Below, in pieces: positions 15,997 to 24,050 of a stretch of 64,000 nt of DNA. How positions within the stretch are numbered: the stretch's first letter is position 1; each line of letters begins with the position of its first letter. The position numbers were made by a program, and so were the translations under genes. The stretch lies in assembly GCF_019264355.1 (NCBI RefSeq), contig NZ_JAHVAH010000001.1, positions 914,001 to 978,000 of the forward strand, given 5' to 3'. The DNA is from Sphingomicrobium clamense. GTDB lineage: Bacteria > Pseudomonadota > Alphaproteobacteria > Sphingomonadales > Sphingomonadaceae. The notes beneath the pieces are model-generated. The model searched no databases. It was not told the origin of the DNA and saw only the letters and a program-made list of their open reading frames with translations.

Positions 15997-16991
15997 AGGC
16001 GCTGCTCAGCCACGAACCGGGCGGTCCCGACACGCTCAAGCTGACCGAGATGGACGACCCCAAGCCGGGTCCGGGCGAACTGCTCGTCCGCGTGAAGGCG
16101 GCGGCGGTCAACTATCCCGACGTGCTGATCATCGAGGACAAGTACCAGTTCCGCCCGCCGCGGCCTTTCGCGCCGGGCGGTGAAGTCGCGGGCACTGTCG
16201 AGGCCTTGGGCGAGGGCGTCGAAGGCTGGAATGTCGGTGACCGCCTGATCGCGGTGCCGGGCTGGGGCGGCATGGCGGAGAAGATTGTCGTCGATGCGAA
16301 GGCAGCGATCCCGCTCCCGCAAAACCGCAATTTCACCGAGGGTGCGGCGTTCATGCTCACCTACGCGACCTCGATCCACGCGCTCTACGATCGCGGCCGC
16401 CTCGAAGCCGGGCAGACGCTTCTGGTCCTAGGCGCTTCGGGCGGCGTGGGTCTCGCTGCCGTCGAACTCGGCAAGGCGAAGGGCGCCCGCGTCATCGCCG
16501 CCGTCTCGAGCGGGGAAAAGGCGCGCGCCGCCCGCAATGCCGGTGCCGACGAGACGATCGTCTACGAGCGGGGACCGCTCGACAAGGACGCGCAAAAGAA
16601 GCTGTCAGCGCAATTCAAGGAAGCGGTCGGCGAGAATGGCGCAGACGTCATTTTCGACCCCGTAGGCGGCGACTATGCCGAGCCTGCGCTCCGCGCCATC
16701 GCGTGGGAGGGGCGCTATCTGGTGGTCGGTTTCCCGGCGGGGATCCCGAAGCTTCCGCTCAACCTCACGCTGCTCAAGAGCTGTGACGTGTGCGGAGTTT
16801 TCTGGGGCGCCTTTGCCGCGCGCGATCCCAAGGCGCATGCCGCGCATGTGAAAACGCTGTTCGGCCTGTGGGACGAAGGCAAGATCAACCCGAAGGTCAC
16901 CGGCACCTATCCGCTGGGGCAAGGTGGGGACGCGATCGCCGCGCTCGCCAGCCGCAAGGCGATCGGCAAGCTGGTCGTCACGATCGACTGA
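15993..16991 (+). CDS. Zinc-free quinone oxidoreductase / MDR family
   Basis: This 332-residue medium-chain dehydrogenase/reductase has an N-terminal GroES-like domain (VRVKAAAVNYPDVLIIEDKY, FAPGGEVAGTVEALG) and a Rossmann NADPH domain with LVLGASGGVGLAAVELGKAKG and VIAAVSSGEKA. It lacks the catalytic and structural zinc ligand clusters, consistent with the quinone oxidoreductase/enoyl reductase (QOR) branch. It may reduce quinones or enoyl compounds. The GTG overlaps the scoB stop, so it is the fourth gene of the operon. Substrate is unknown; a role in the same 3-oxoacid pathway is inferred from coupling only. Confidence 0.85.
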   Translation: MKALLSHEPGGPDTLKLTEMDDPKPGPGELLVRVKAAAVNYPDVLIIEDKYQFRPPRPFAPGGEVAGTVEALGEGVEGWNVGDRLIAVPGWGGMAEKIVVDAKAAIPLPQNRNFTEGAAFMLTYATSIHALYDRGRLEAGQTLLVLGASGGVGLAAVELGKAKGARVIAAVSSGEKARAARNAGADETIVYERGPLDKDAQKKLSAQFKEAVGENGADVIFDPVGGDYAEPALRAIAWEGRYLVVGFPAGIPKLPLNLTLLKSCDVCGVFWGAFAARDPKAHAAHVKTLFGLWDEGKINPKVTGTYPLGQGGDAIAALASRKAIGKLVVTID

Positions 16992-17053
16992 GCGACCATT
17001 GCGGGCGGGCGCGCTCGCCCTTATGTGAGCTGCAAAGGCAACAAGGAGCATCC

Positions 17054-17380
17054 ATGACCAACTTCAACGACCGCGAAAAGGCGTTCGAGACCAAGTTCGC
17101 GCGCGACGAGGAAATGCAGTTCAAGATCACCGCACGCCGCAACCGGCTGCTGGGGCTGTGGGCCGCGGACAAGATGGGGCTAAGCGAGGTCGAGGCCGAC
17201 GCTTATGCCAAAGACGTCGTGCGCGCGGACTTCGAGGAAGCGGGCGACGAGGATGTCATTCGCAAGGTGCTCGGCGACCTGACGACCGCGGGATGCGACG
17301 TCGACGACGCCGCCATCCGCCAGGCGCTCGAGCACAAGCAGGTCGAGGCGCGCCGCCACTTCATCGAGAGCATGGACTAA
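17054..17380 (+). CDS. DUF1476 protein, F1-ATPase zeta-type inhibitor subunit
   Basis: This 108-residue helical protein matches DUF1476, the alphaproteobacterial zeta subunit that inhibits the F1Fo-ATPase in Paracoccus. Hallmarks are the N-terminal FNDREKAFETKFARDEEMQF, FKITARRNRLLGLWAADKMGL, YAKDVVRADFEEAGDEDVIRK and the C-terminal IRQALEHKQVEARRHF. The inhibitory N terminus is present here; whether it inhibits ATP hydrolysis in this organism varies between species. ATG at 17054 follows AAGGAG. bolA and grxD follow closely. Confidence 0.9.
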   Translation: MTNFNDREKAFETKFARDEEMQFKITARRNRLLGLWAADKMGLSEVEADAYAKDVVRADFEEAGDEDVIRKVLGDLTTAGCDVDDAAIRQALEHKQVEARRHFIESMD

Positions 17381-17385
17381 GCGCC

Positions 17386-17625
17386 ATGCCGATGGCGGAA
17401 GCCGACATCGTCGCCCTGATCAAGGCGGCCATTCCCGATGCCGACATCGAGATGACCGACCTTGCCGGCGACAACGATCACTGGGCCGCCGTCGTGACCA
17501 GCGCGGCCTTCGAAGGATTGCCGCGCGTGCGCCAGCATCAAATGGTGTATGGCGCGCTCGGCGGCCGAATGGGGGGCGAGCTGCACGCTTTGCAGCTGAC
17601 GACCAAAACTCCCGATAAGGATTAG
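17386..17625 (+). CDS. BolA family protein
   Basis: This is a 79-residue BolA/IbaG-like protein with the KH-like fold: ADIVALIKAAIPDADIEMTD, then DHWAAVVTSAAFEGLPRVRQHQMVYGALG (segments), ending ELHALQLTTKTPDK. BolA proteins pair with CGFS monothiol glutaredoxins to bind or traffic [2Fe-2S] clusters. The grxD gene is only 3 bp downstream, which fits that partnership. ATG at 17386 lies 5 bp after the DUF1476 stop, so the three genes form an operon. Confidence 0.92.
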   Translation: MPMAEADIVALIKAAIPDADIEMTDLAGDNDHWAAVVTSAAFEGLPRVRQHQMVYGALGGRMGGELHALQLTTKTPDKD

Positions 17626-17628
17626 AGA

Positions 17629-17949
17629 ATGAGCGACGTGAAAACCCGGATCGACGACATGGTGAAGAGCAACGACGTGGTGCTCTTCATGAAGGGCTCC
17701 AAGCTGTTCCCGCAGTGCGGCTTTTCGAGCCGCGCGGTCGCGATCCTCGACCATACCGGCACCGACTTCGAAACGGTCGACGTGCTGCAGGACCAGGATA
17801 TCCGCCAGGGCATCAAGGAATATTCCGACTGGCCGACGATCCCCCAGCTTTACGTGAAGGGCGAATTTGTCGGCGGTAGCGACATCATGATGGAAATGTT
17901 CGAAAGCGGCGAACTGCACCAGATGCTGGGTGTCGAAAAGGCCGGCTAG
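17629..17949 (+). CDS. grxD: Monothiol glutaredoxin, CGFS type
   Basis: This 106-residue glutaredoxin has the CGFS active site at residues 30-33 and the family segments [61 protein letters not shown] glutaredoxins transfer [2Fe-2S] clusters rather than reduce disulfides. The direct bolA neighbour supports an iron-sulfur role. ATG at 17629 follows AGAG at very short range, coupled to bolA. A strong terminator ends the unit. Confidence 0.95.
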   Translation: MSDVKTRIDDMVKSNDVVLFMKGSKLFPQCGFSSRAVAILDHTGTDFETVDVLQDQDIRQGIKEYSDWPTIPQLYVKGEFVGGSDIMMEMFESGELHQMLGVEKAG

Positions 17950-17974
17950 GCTCGCACATCCGATTGCGGACATG

Positions 17975-18024
17975 AAAAGGGCGGTGGAGCGCGACCAGAA
18001 AGCGCTGCACCGCCCTTTTGTTTG
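17975..18024 (+). terminator. Rho-independent terminator after grxD
   Basis: AAAAGGGCGGTGGAGCGC and GCGCTGCACCGCCCTTTT pair with few mismatches, then TTTGTTT. It can act in both directions because of the flanking A and T runs. Confidence 0.9.
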
Positions 18025-18069
18025 GTTTGTGGAACCAATGTGGACGCCATAGATGTTGCACGGCGCGTG

Positions 18070-18097
18070 CCAGTTTTTAGAAACGCTGAAAAACTGG
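18070..18097. repeat. 9-bp perfect inverted repeat upstream of a secreted-protein gene
   Basis: CCAGTTTTT, ten bases, AAAAACTGG. It lies 130 bp upstream of the ATG at 18227 and beyond the grxD terminator. It may be an operator; no T-run follows on either strand beyond the stem itself. Confidence 0.4.
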
Positions 18098-18226
18098 GAA
18101 AAACTTGCCGGGGGCCAGCTGTTTCAATCGCGCAGGCGTAAAATTTCCCGACAGTTTTGTCCGTTGGTCAATTCGATCGGGCTGCGCTAGGCTCGCGCTC
18201 TCGCCAGTTGAGTAGGAGCGCGCGCG

Positions 18227-18652
18227 ATGTCGATCATGTTGGCTATACTGGTGCTGGGGCTTCAGGACGCGCCTCAGTCGAAGCTCGCTTATCCCGACGT
18301 CTCGCTGGAGAACGATCCGCTCGCGCCTTTGCCCGAGCCGGAAATGGCGAGCGAGCCCGCTCCGCCCCCCGAGGTTGTCCGGGCAGCGCAATGCCCGACG
18401 CGCAAATTCGAGGGCGAGATCGAATTCGTGGGCCCACCGTCGCGCCGCTCGCCGATCATCCTGTGCGCGGACAGCAATGACCCGGCGGACTACGAAAAGA
18501 TGCTCCGGAGTGCGAAGCGCCAAATCGCGTTCAACGCCGATTTCACCGTCGGGAGCCGTTCCGATTTCATGGCTGCGATCGATGCCGAGCTCGCCACGCT
18601 CGCCGAAGGCGAGGGCACGTCTGTCGAAGCCCCGGTGGCGGTCGGCCGCTAA
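18227..18652 (+). CDS. Hypothetical secreted protein
   Basis: A 141-residue protein with a short hydrophobic N terminus (SIMLAILVLGL), a Pro-rich acidic linker (residues 30-50) and a small domain with two Cys (AAQCPTRKFEGEIEF and PIILCADSNDP) that could form a disulfide in the periplasm. Repeats or catalytic motifs are not visible. ATG at 18227 follows TAGGAG with 6-7 nt spacing. It lies between a strong terminator and the blaI control region, so it is probably monocistronic. No family recognised. Confidence 0.7.
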   Translation: MSIMLAILVLGLQDAPQSKLAYPDVSLENDPLAPLPEPEMASEPAPPPEVVRAAQCPTRKFEGEIEFVGPPSRRSPIILCADSNDPADYEKMLRSAKRQIAFNADFTVGSRSDFMAAIDAELATLAEGEGTSVEAPVAVGR

Positions 18653-18684
18653 CCCTGTATTAGCTGGATCATACAATTAGCTGT

Positions 18685-18720
18685 TTACAAGCGTAATCGA
18701 AACGACTACAGCTGTGATCG
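18685..18720. promoter_or_regulatory. Paired palindromes, candidate BlaI-type operators
   Basis: Two dyads precede blaI: TTACAAGCGTAA (18685-18696) and CGACTACAGCTGTGATCG (18703-18720), the latter centred on a perfect ACAGCTGT with 7 of 9 arm pairs. The TACA/TGTA core resembles the TACAnnTGTA core of known BlaI/MecI operators. Autoregulation by the downstream BlaI is the expected arrangement. Sites are seen; binding is inferred. Confidence 0.5.
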
Positions 18721-18739
18721 AAAGGATCGAACAGCGCCC

Positions 18740-19111
18740 ATGACCAAGCGAATCAGCGAAGCCGAACTGGACGTGATGGAGGCCCTCTGGGGCCACTCCG
18801 CCGCGCTCACCGCAACCGAAGTGGCGGAGCGAGTGCCTCAGGAACGCGGCTGGTCGCTGCCGACGGTCAAGACGATGCTTTCGCGCCTGGTCGCCAAGAA
18901 TGCGGTGCGCCACGAACAGGATGGCCGCCGCTATCTTTATTCGCCCGCGATCGAACGCGCCGATTATGTCGGTGGCGAGAGCAAGCGGATGGTCGAGCGC
19001 CTGTTCGGCGGCAAGCTGTCGCCGCTGGTCGCACATCTCGCCGAGAGCGACTCGCTCGATGCCGAGGACGTCGCCGAAATCGAAAAACTGCTGAAGGCAT
19101 TGAAGAAATGA
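18740..19111 (+). CDS. BlaI/MecI/CopY family repressor
   Basis: This 123-residue winged-helix repressor has the N-terminal DNA-binding domain (ISEAELDVMEALWGHSAALT, then VPQERGWSLPTVKTMLSRLVAKNAV as recognition helix and wing) and a C-terminal dimerisation part (FGGKLSPLVAHLAESDSLDAEDVAEIEKLL, segments). BlaI-type proteins repress target promoters until cleaved by a partner M56 protease. The M56 gene overlaps its stop by 4 bp (ATGA), the standard pairing. Palindromic sites just upstream suggest autoregulation. No beta-lactamase gene of the classical kind is adjacent. Confidence 0.93.
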   Translation: MTKRISEAELDVMEALWGHSAALTATEVAERVPQERGWSLPTVKTMLSRLVAKNAVRHEQDGRRYLYSPAIERADYVGGESKRMVERLFGGKLSPLVAHLAESDSLDAEDVAEIEKLLKALKK

Positions 19112-20667
19112 CCGACTGGCTTCTCGATACCCTGATTTGGACCAGTGCGTTGATGCTGCTCGTACTTCTCCTGCGCGAGCCGGTGCGGCGCCAGTTCGGT
19201 GCCGGTGTCGCCTACGCATTGTGGGTGATTCCGGCTGCGCGCATTCTCATGCCCACCCTGACCCATACGGTCGAGCGCGCACCGCCGGCACCGGTGTCTA
19301 TTCCCGCGAGCGAGCAGGTGCTTCCCATGGCTTTTTCGGGAACTCCCTATCTCGCGTCGGCGGTCGAAACGAGCGCTGCGCAGCCCTCTTTGGTCGAGCA
19401 ACTGGGCGGCTGGCCGCTCATCCTGACCTTCGCATGGCTGGCGGGGGCCGGCGCGCTGTTCGGCAACCGGATGTGGGCCTATGCGAAGGAACGTCGCCGT
19501 ATTTTGGCCAAAGCCGAGACGATCGGCCAATCGGGACGCGTGCGCATCGTTCGCTCCGATGCCGTCGAGGGCCCGCTCGCCTTTGGCATCCTGTCGCCCG
19601 TGATCGCGGTCCCGGAGAATTTTCGCGAATATTTTACGCAGTCCGAACGACGCCTCGCGCTCGAGCATGAGCTCGCGCATCACCGTTCGGGCGATCTCGT
19701 CGCCAATTTCATCGCTTTCGTCCTGCTCTCTCTCCAGTGGTTCAACCCACTTGCCTGGGCGTCCTACGCAGCTTTCCGGTTCGACCAGGAAGCCGCCTGT
19801 GACGCGCGGGTTTTGGACCGGGCCGATGATCCCGCCGCCTACGGGCGCGCGATTGCCAAGGCCGCTTCGGGCCGGGCGCTGCTCTTTGCGAGCGCGCTGG
19901 ACAAGAAGTCGACCCTCAAACGGAGATTGAAGAGCATGATCAACACTACCACCAAGGGCCGCCGCCGGTTCGGCCAGCTAATGGTCCTCGGCTGCGTCGC
20001 CGTGGCGCTGCCGCTGACCGCGACCAAGGCCGTCGAATATGTCGAGACGCAGCCGACTGCACCGACCGCGCCCAAGGCGCCCAAGGCGCCCAAGGCCGCC
20101 AAGGCCCCGTCCACGGCGCCGGCACCGGTGGCCCCGGTTGCGCCGGTTGCCGCCCCGGCTCCGACCGTGCCGGTCGCGCCCGTCGCCGCGAATGTCTTCG
20201 TGCAGGACAATCAGAAGCCCTACAGCCAGATGACCGCCGAGGAACGTGCCGAGTTTGACGAGGGCATGCGCGAGCTGCGCGAAGCGCTCGAGGAAATCCG
20301 TGCTGAACGCGTCGAAGTGCGCGCGGACATCCAGGGAGCGATGGATGACGCGCGCATGGACATCGATATCGAAGAGATCCGCGCCGAAATGGCCGAGGGC
20401 CAGGCCGAAATCGATCAGGCGATCGCTGAAGTGCGCCGCGATTCCGCGTCACTCCGCGAAGAGGGCAAGGATCCTGCAGTGATCATCGCCTCGCTTGAGG
20501 CGGCCAAGGCCTCGCTGGCTGCGGTCGATGTCGCCCAGATCACCGCCGACGCCATGGCCTCGGTCGACATGAATGCGATCCAGGCACAAGTCGAAGCCTC
20601 CATGGCTGCAGCCGAAGCCGGAATTCGCGCCTCGCTCGCCGAAATGGAAGAGCGTCGGCGCCAATAG
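19108..20667 (+). CDS. M56 family metallopeptidase, BlaR1-like without PBP sensor
   Basis: This is a 519-residue membrane protease. Helices lie near residues 8-22, 33-50 and 102-120; the zinc site HELAH is at 187-191, with a likely third ligand Glu in DQEAACD near 228. Another membrane segment follows (about 290-305), then an Ala/Pro/Lys linker (315-361) and a Glu/Ala/Arg-rich helical tail (about 375-519) that should form a coiled coil. Classical BlaR1 has a penicillin-binding sensor domain at the C terminus; here none is present, so the signal is not obviously a beta-lactam. It should cleave the partner BlaI, with which it overlaps by 4 bp. Confidence 0.88.
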   Translation: MTDWLLDTLIWTSALMLLVLLLREPVRRQFGAGVAYALWVIPAARILMPTLTHTVERAPPAPVSIPASEQVLPMAFSGTPYLASAVETSAAQPSLVEQLGGWPLILTFAWLAGAGALFGNRMWAYAKERRRILAKAETIGQSGRVRIVRSDAVEGPLAFGILSPVIAVPENFREYFTQSERRLALEHELAHHRSGDLVANFIAFVLLSLQWFNPLAWASYAAFRFDQEAACDARVLDRADDPAAYGRAIAKAASGRALLFASALDKKSTLKRRLKSMINTTTKGRRRFGQLMVLGCVAVALPLTATKAVEYVETQPTAPTAPKAPKAPKAAKAPSTAPAPVAPVAPVAAPAPTVPVAPVAANVFVQDNQKPYSQMTAEERAEFDEGMRELREALEEIRAERVEVRADIQGAMDDARMDIDIEEIRAEMAEGQAEIDQAIAEVRRDSASLREEGKDPAVIIASLEAAKASLAAVDVAQITADAMASVDMNAIQAQVEASMAAAEAGIRASLAEMEERRRQ

Positions 20668-20704
20668 CTCGAAGCGGCGCGAGGGACCAAGTTCCCGAGT
20701 GCTG

Positions 20705-20744
20705 GGGCGTTCGCGGTTTGGAGAGGCCGCGAACGCCCTTTTTT
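20705..20744 (+). terminator. Rho-independent terminator after the M56 gene
   Basis: GGGCGTTCGCGG and CCGCGAACGCCC form a perfect 12-bp stem around TTTGGAGAGG, followed by T6. It also separates the convergent YceI gene. Confidence 0.92.
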
Positions 20745-20750
20745 CGTGCG

Positions 20751-21386
20751 CTATTCCTGTTTTTCGAACGCCGCGCTGATCGTCAGTTTCACCTCGTCCG
20801 AAATGACCGGAATGAATGCGGACACGCCATACTCGGACCGCTTGATGACGGCCACGCCGGTAAAGCCGATCGTCTCGGCCTGGTTCATCGGGTTGGTGCC
20901 CGCGCCGCTGAACGTCGCTGCGATCGCGATGGGGTTGGTGGCACCGTTCATCGTCAGGTCGCCGTAGATATAGGCTTGCGTGTCGGAACGCTGGACGACA
21001 CGCGTCGAGACGAAGCGTGCCTCGCCTGGTTCGGGACCGAAGAAATCGGGATCGCCGCCATCCTTTCCGGGGCGCAGGAGATGTTCGCGCAGGTCTGCGC
21101 TGACGAGGCTGAGCGACGTGATCGGCAGGGACACGTCGACTTTCGCGGACTCGAGATCGGCGGGATCGATCGTGAGCGTGCCTTCGACATCGCCGAGCGA
21201 GCCGAAATAGGGGTTGAAGCCGAAATGGCTCACCTCCCAGCCGACCAGCGTGTGCGCCGGGTCGGCGGCGTAGGTGCCGGCGGTGACGCGCGTGGGATCG
21301 GCGACGCCCGGCATCTCGGTCGCTTCCTGTGAAGCGGCGGGGAAGGATAGGGCAAGAGCGGTAGCGGCAAGGGCGATACGGATCAT
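20751..21386 (-). CDS. YceI family periplasmic protein
   Basis: This 211-residue protein has a cleavable signal peptide (MIRIALAATALALSFPAASQ) and the YceI lipocalin-like domain: YAADPAHTLVGWEVSHFGFNPYFGSL (segments), VDVSLPITSL, ARFVSTRVVQ, YIYGDLTMNGATNPIAIAATF and VSAFIPVISDEVKLTISAAF. YceI proteins bind isoprenoids such as octaprenyl compounds and are linked to acid or alkaline stress. The ATG at 21386 follows GGAGTGACCTG and gives a clean signal peptide; an upstream in-frame ATG at 21413 would add a hydrophilic leader. It is divergent from the MBL gene. Confidence 0.9.
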   Translation of the reverse strand: MIRIALAATALALSFPAASQEATEMPGVADPTRVTAGTYAADPAHTLVGWEVSHFGFNPYFGSLGDVEGTLTIDPADLESAKVDVSLPITSLSLVSADLREHLLRPGKDGGDPDFFGPEPGEARFVSTRVVQRSDTQAYIYGDLTMNGATNPIAIAATFSGAGTNPMNQAETIGFTGVAVIKRSEYGVSAFIPVISDEVKLTISAAFEKQE

Positions 21387-21483
21387 CAGGTCACTCCAGT
21401 CATGGTCGGTCATGCGATGAACACGGGCTGCGAACGCGTTGTTCCACTGGCGGATCGGCGCCGGGCGTGGCAGGAGACGGCGC

Positions 21484-22362
21484 GTGGACGCACCCTACGC
21501 CAGAATGGAACCGCTCGAGGACGGGATCGCGCGCCTGCTGGCGGAGAATCCTTCGCCTTTCACCTATACGGGGACGCAGACCTATTTCGTGGGTGGGCCG
21601 AGCGAGGTGATCGTCGTCGATCCGGGGCCCGCGATGAATGCCCATGTCGACGCAATCCTCGACGCCATCGGCGAGCGCAAACTGGTCGCGATTACTTGCA
21701 CGCATACCCATCGCGACCATTCGCCGGCCTCGCGTCCGCTCAAGGAGGCGACCGGCGCACCGATCATCGGCTGCGCTCCGCTGGCGCTTGAGACGGCAGG
21801 ACCGCGTGCCGACGCGTCCTTCGATGCGGACTATGCGCCCGACCGCATTCTCGAGGATGGCGACACGCTGGAAGCCGACGGGTTCGTCCTGACGGCGGTC
21901 GCAACCCCCGGGCACACGTCCAACCATCTCTGCTATGCGGTTGGCGACGCGCTGCTGACCGGCGATCATGTCATGGGCTGGTCGACGACCGTCGTCGTTC
22001 CGCCCGACGGCGATATGGGCGCCTATATGGATAGCCTCGAAAAACTGCGCTTGCGCGAAGATCGTGTATACTATCCCGCACACGGCCCGCAGGTCGACAA
22101 GCCTTCGCGACTTGTCCGCCATATGATCGGCCATCGCATGCAGCGCGAGCGGCAGATCCTCAAGCGACTCGAGGCCGGAGACCGGGACATCGAGACGCTG
22201 GTTCTCAATTGCTATCCCGGGCTCGATCCGCGCCTTCGCCCCGCCGCGGGAGGTTCGGTCACCGCGCACCTCGTCGAACTGGAACGGCAGGACAGGGTCG
22301 AACGTCTTTCAGAGGACACATGGAAACCGCTACCATCACGAAACGACACTGGGTCGGACTGA
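21484..22362 (+). CDS. Metallo-beta-lactamase-fold hydrolase, LACTB2-like
   Basis: This is a 292-residue MBL-fold enzyme with the metal motif THTHRDHS, then TPGHTSNHLCY, LLTGDHVMGW and YYPAHGPQVD, ending in a winged-helix-like C-terminal domain (RERQILKRLEAGDRDIETLV) as in LACTB2/RNase-type proteins. Function may be RNA or thioester hydrolysis; it is not a classical antibiotic beta-lactamase. GTG at 21484 follows CAGGAG with 8-nt spacing, preferred over the earlier TTG. It overlaps the DUF4230 gene by 43 bp, and nadA and a peptidase gene follow closely. Confidence 0.86.
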   Translation: MDAPYARMEPLEDGIARLLAENPSPFTYTGTQTYFVGGPSEVIVVDPGPAMNAHVDAILDAIGERKLVAITCTHTHRDHSPASRPLKEATGAPIIGCAPLALETAGPRADASFDADYAPDRILEDGDTLEADGFVLTAVATPGHTSNHLCYAVGDALLTGDHVMGWSTTVVVPPDGDMGAYMDSLEKLRLREDRVYYPAHGPQVDKPSRLVRHMIGHRMQRERQILKRLEAGDRDIETLVLNCYPGLDPRLRPAAGGSVTAHLVELERQDRVERLSEDTWKPLPSRNDTGSD

Positions 22363-23039
22363 CCATCGCCGGGCTGGCGGTGCTGGCCGTCCTGCTCGGT
22401 TTCCGGCTGATCGAACGGGCGGAGCGTGGGCCCGACCCCGAGACCATCGTCGCGACCAGCCTAGAGGCGATGCAGGCGCAGAACCGTCTCGTGCCCTTCA
22501 GCGCACGCTTCGTGTCGGTCGTGACCTCGCGGCAGAAGCGGCTCGGCCTGTTCGAGGCGGAACGGACGCTGATCCTGCCCGGCACGGTGCGCTACGAAGT
22601 CGATCTCGCAAAGCTGGAGGCTGACGACCTTTCCTGGGACGAAAGCAGCCGCACGCTGCGCGTGACGATCCCCGAAGTCGAATTGGCCGGCCCCGAAGTC
22701 GACCTGCCCGCCGCACGCGAATATGGCGAAACCGGAATCCTCGGCGCGGTCACCGACGCGGAGGAACTGCTCGACGATGCCAATCGCGCCCGCGCCGTGG
22801 CCGACCTCAAGAAGCAGGCGGGCGGGAGCGTGCCGCTGGGCCTTGCCCGCGAGGCCGCGCGCGACGCAGTAGCGCGCAATTTTCTATTGCCGCTCCGCGC
22901 TGCGGGAATGGACGATATCAGCGTGGAAGCGCGCTTTGCCAGCGATCCTACCCCCTCGACGGAGCGCGCGGACGTTTCTACATCGTATCAAAATGCCATG
23001 AGCGAGGCGCAACGCCGCCGCGCTGCACAAGGAGAATGA
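22320..23039 (+). CDS. DUF4230 membrane-anchored protein
   Basis: This 239-residue protein has one N-terminal membrane segment (WVGLTIAGLAVLAVLLGFRL, about 11-30) followed by a DUF4230 domain, recognisable from LVPFSARFVSVVTSRQKRLG, RTLILPGTVRYEVDL and RTLRVTIPEVELAGPEVD, ending with a helical Arg/Ala-rich tail. The family has no known function. ATG at 22320 lies within the MBL gene and follows AGAGGA. The nadA GTG begins 2 bp after the stop. Confidence 0.82.
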   Translation: METATITKRHWVGLTIAGLAVLAVLLGFRLIERAERGPDPETIVATSLEAMQAQNRLVPFSARFVSVVTSRQKRLGLFEAERTLILPGTVRYEVDLAKLEADDLSWDESSRTLRVTIPEVELAGPEVDLPAAREYGETGILGAVTDAEELLDDANRARAVADLKKQAGGSVPLGLAREAARDAVARNFLLPLRAAGMDDISVEARFASDPTPSTERADVSTSYQNAMSEAQRRRAAQGE

Positions 23040-23040
23040 C

Positions 23041-24045
23041 GTGAGCGTCGAAGGAAAGCCGCCAATGGGTGCCGAACTGCTGGAGGAAATCCAGCGCCTC
23101 AAGAAAGAACGCAACGCGGTCATTCTCGCCCATTATTACCAGAAACCCGAAATCCAGGACCTCGCCGACTTTGTCGGTGACAGCCTCGATCTGTCGCGCA
23201 AGGCCGCCAATACCGACGCCGAGGTCATCGCCTTCTGCGGCGTGCGTTTCATGGCGGAAACGGCCAAGATCCTCTCGCCCGAAAAGACCGTCATCCTGCC
23301 CGACATGGATGCCGGCTGCAGCCTCGAAGACAGCTGCCCGCCCGATCAGTTCAAGGCGTTTCGCGACGCCCACCCCGATCACATCGCGCTGACTTACATC
23401 AACTGCTCGGCAGAGGTGAAAGCGCTGTCCGACATCATCGTCACGTCGAGCTCGGCGCAGGTCATCCTCGACCAGATCCCTAAGGACCAGAAGATCATCT
23501 TCGGCCCCGACCGCCATCTCGGCGGCTATCTCGCGCGCAAGAGCGGGCGCGACATGCTGCTGTGGCCGGGCATCTGCATCGTCCATCAGGCCTTCAGCGA
23601 GACCGAACTGCTCAAGCTCAAGGCCGAGCATCCCGGCGCGCCGGTCGCGGCGCACCCGGAATGTCCTCCGCACATCATCGACCATGCCGATCACGTCGGC
23701 TCGACCAGCTCGATCCTCAAATTCTGCGCGACTACCGACAGCGAGACCGTGCTGGTCGCGACCGAGCCGCACATCATCCACCAGATGGAAAAGGCGCGCC
23801 CCGACAAGACTTTTATCGGCGTCCCCGGCGGCGACGGGAACTGCAATTGCAACATGTGCCCCTACATGGCGCTCAACACGCTCGAAAAACTCTATGTCGC
23901 GCTGCGCGACCTCGAACCGCGGATCGAGATGAGCGACAAGCTGATGAACGCCGCCCGCAAACCGCTCGACCGTATGCTCGACATGGCCGGCCGCACCGTC
24001 GGCCAGGGTGACGTCGGCACGCCCAAATTCGTCAACAAGGACTGA
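23041..24045 (+). CDS. nadA: Quinolinate synthase
   Basis: NadA condenses iminoaspartate with dihydroxyacetone phosphate to quinolinate for NAD synthesis, using a [4Fe-4S] cluster. The 334-residue protein shows ILAHYYQKPEIQDLADFVGD, LPDMDAGCSLEDSCP with cluster Cys93, HPECPPHII, and GDGNCNCNMCPYMALNTLEK with the C-terminal cluster Cys region. Length is that of the long bacterial type. GTG at 23041 is 2 bp after DUF4230. nadB and nadC are not in the window, so the pathway is split in this genome. Confidence 0.97.
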   Translation: MSVEGKPPMGAELLEEIQRLKKERNAVILAHYYQKPEIQDLADFVGDSLDLSRKAANTDAEVIAFCGVRFMAETAKILSPEKTVILPDMDAGCSLEDSCPPDQFKAFRDAHPDHIALTYINCSAEVKALSDIIVTSSSAQVILDQIPKDQKIIFGPDRHLGGYLARKSGRDMLLWPGICIVHQAFSETELLKLKAEHPGAPVAAHPECPPHIIDHADHVGSTSSILKFCATTDSETVLVATEPHIIHQMEKARPDKTFIGVPGGDGNCNCNMCPYMALNTLEKLYVALRDLEPRIEMSDKLMNAARKPLDRMLDMAGRTVGQGDVGTPKFVNKD

Positions 24046-24050
24046 TCCCT

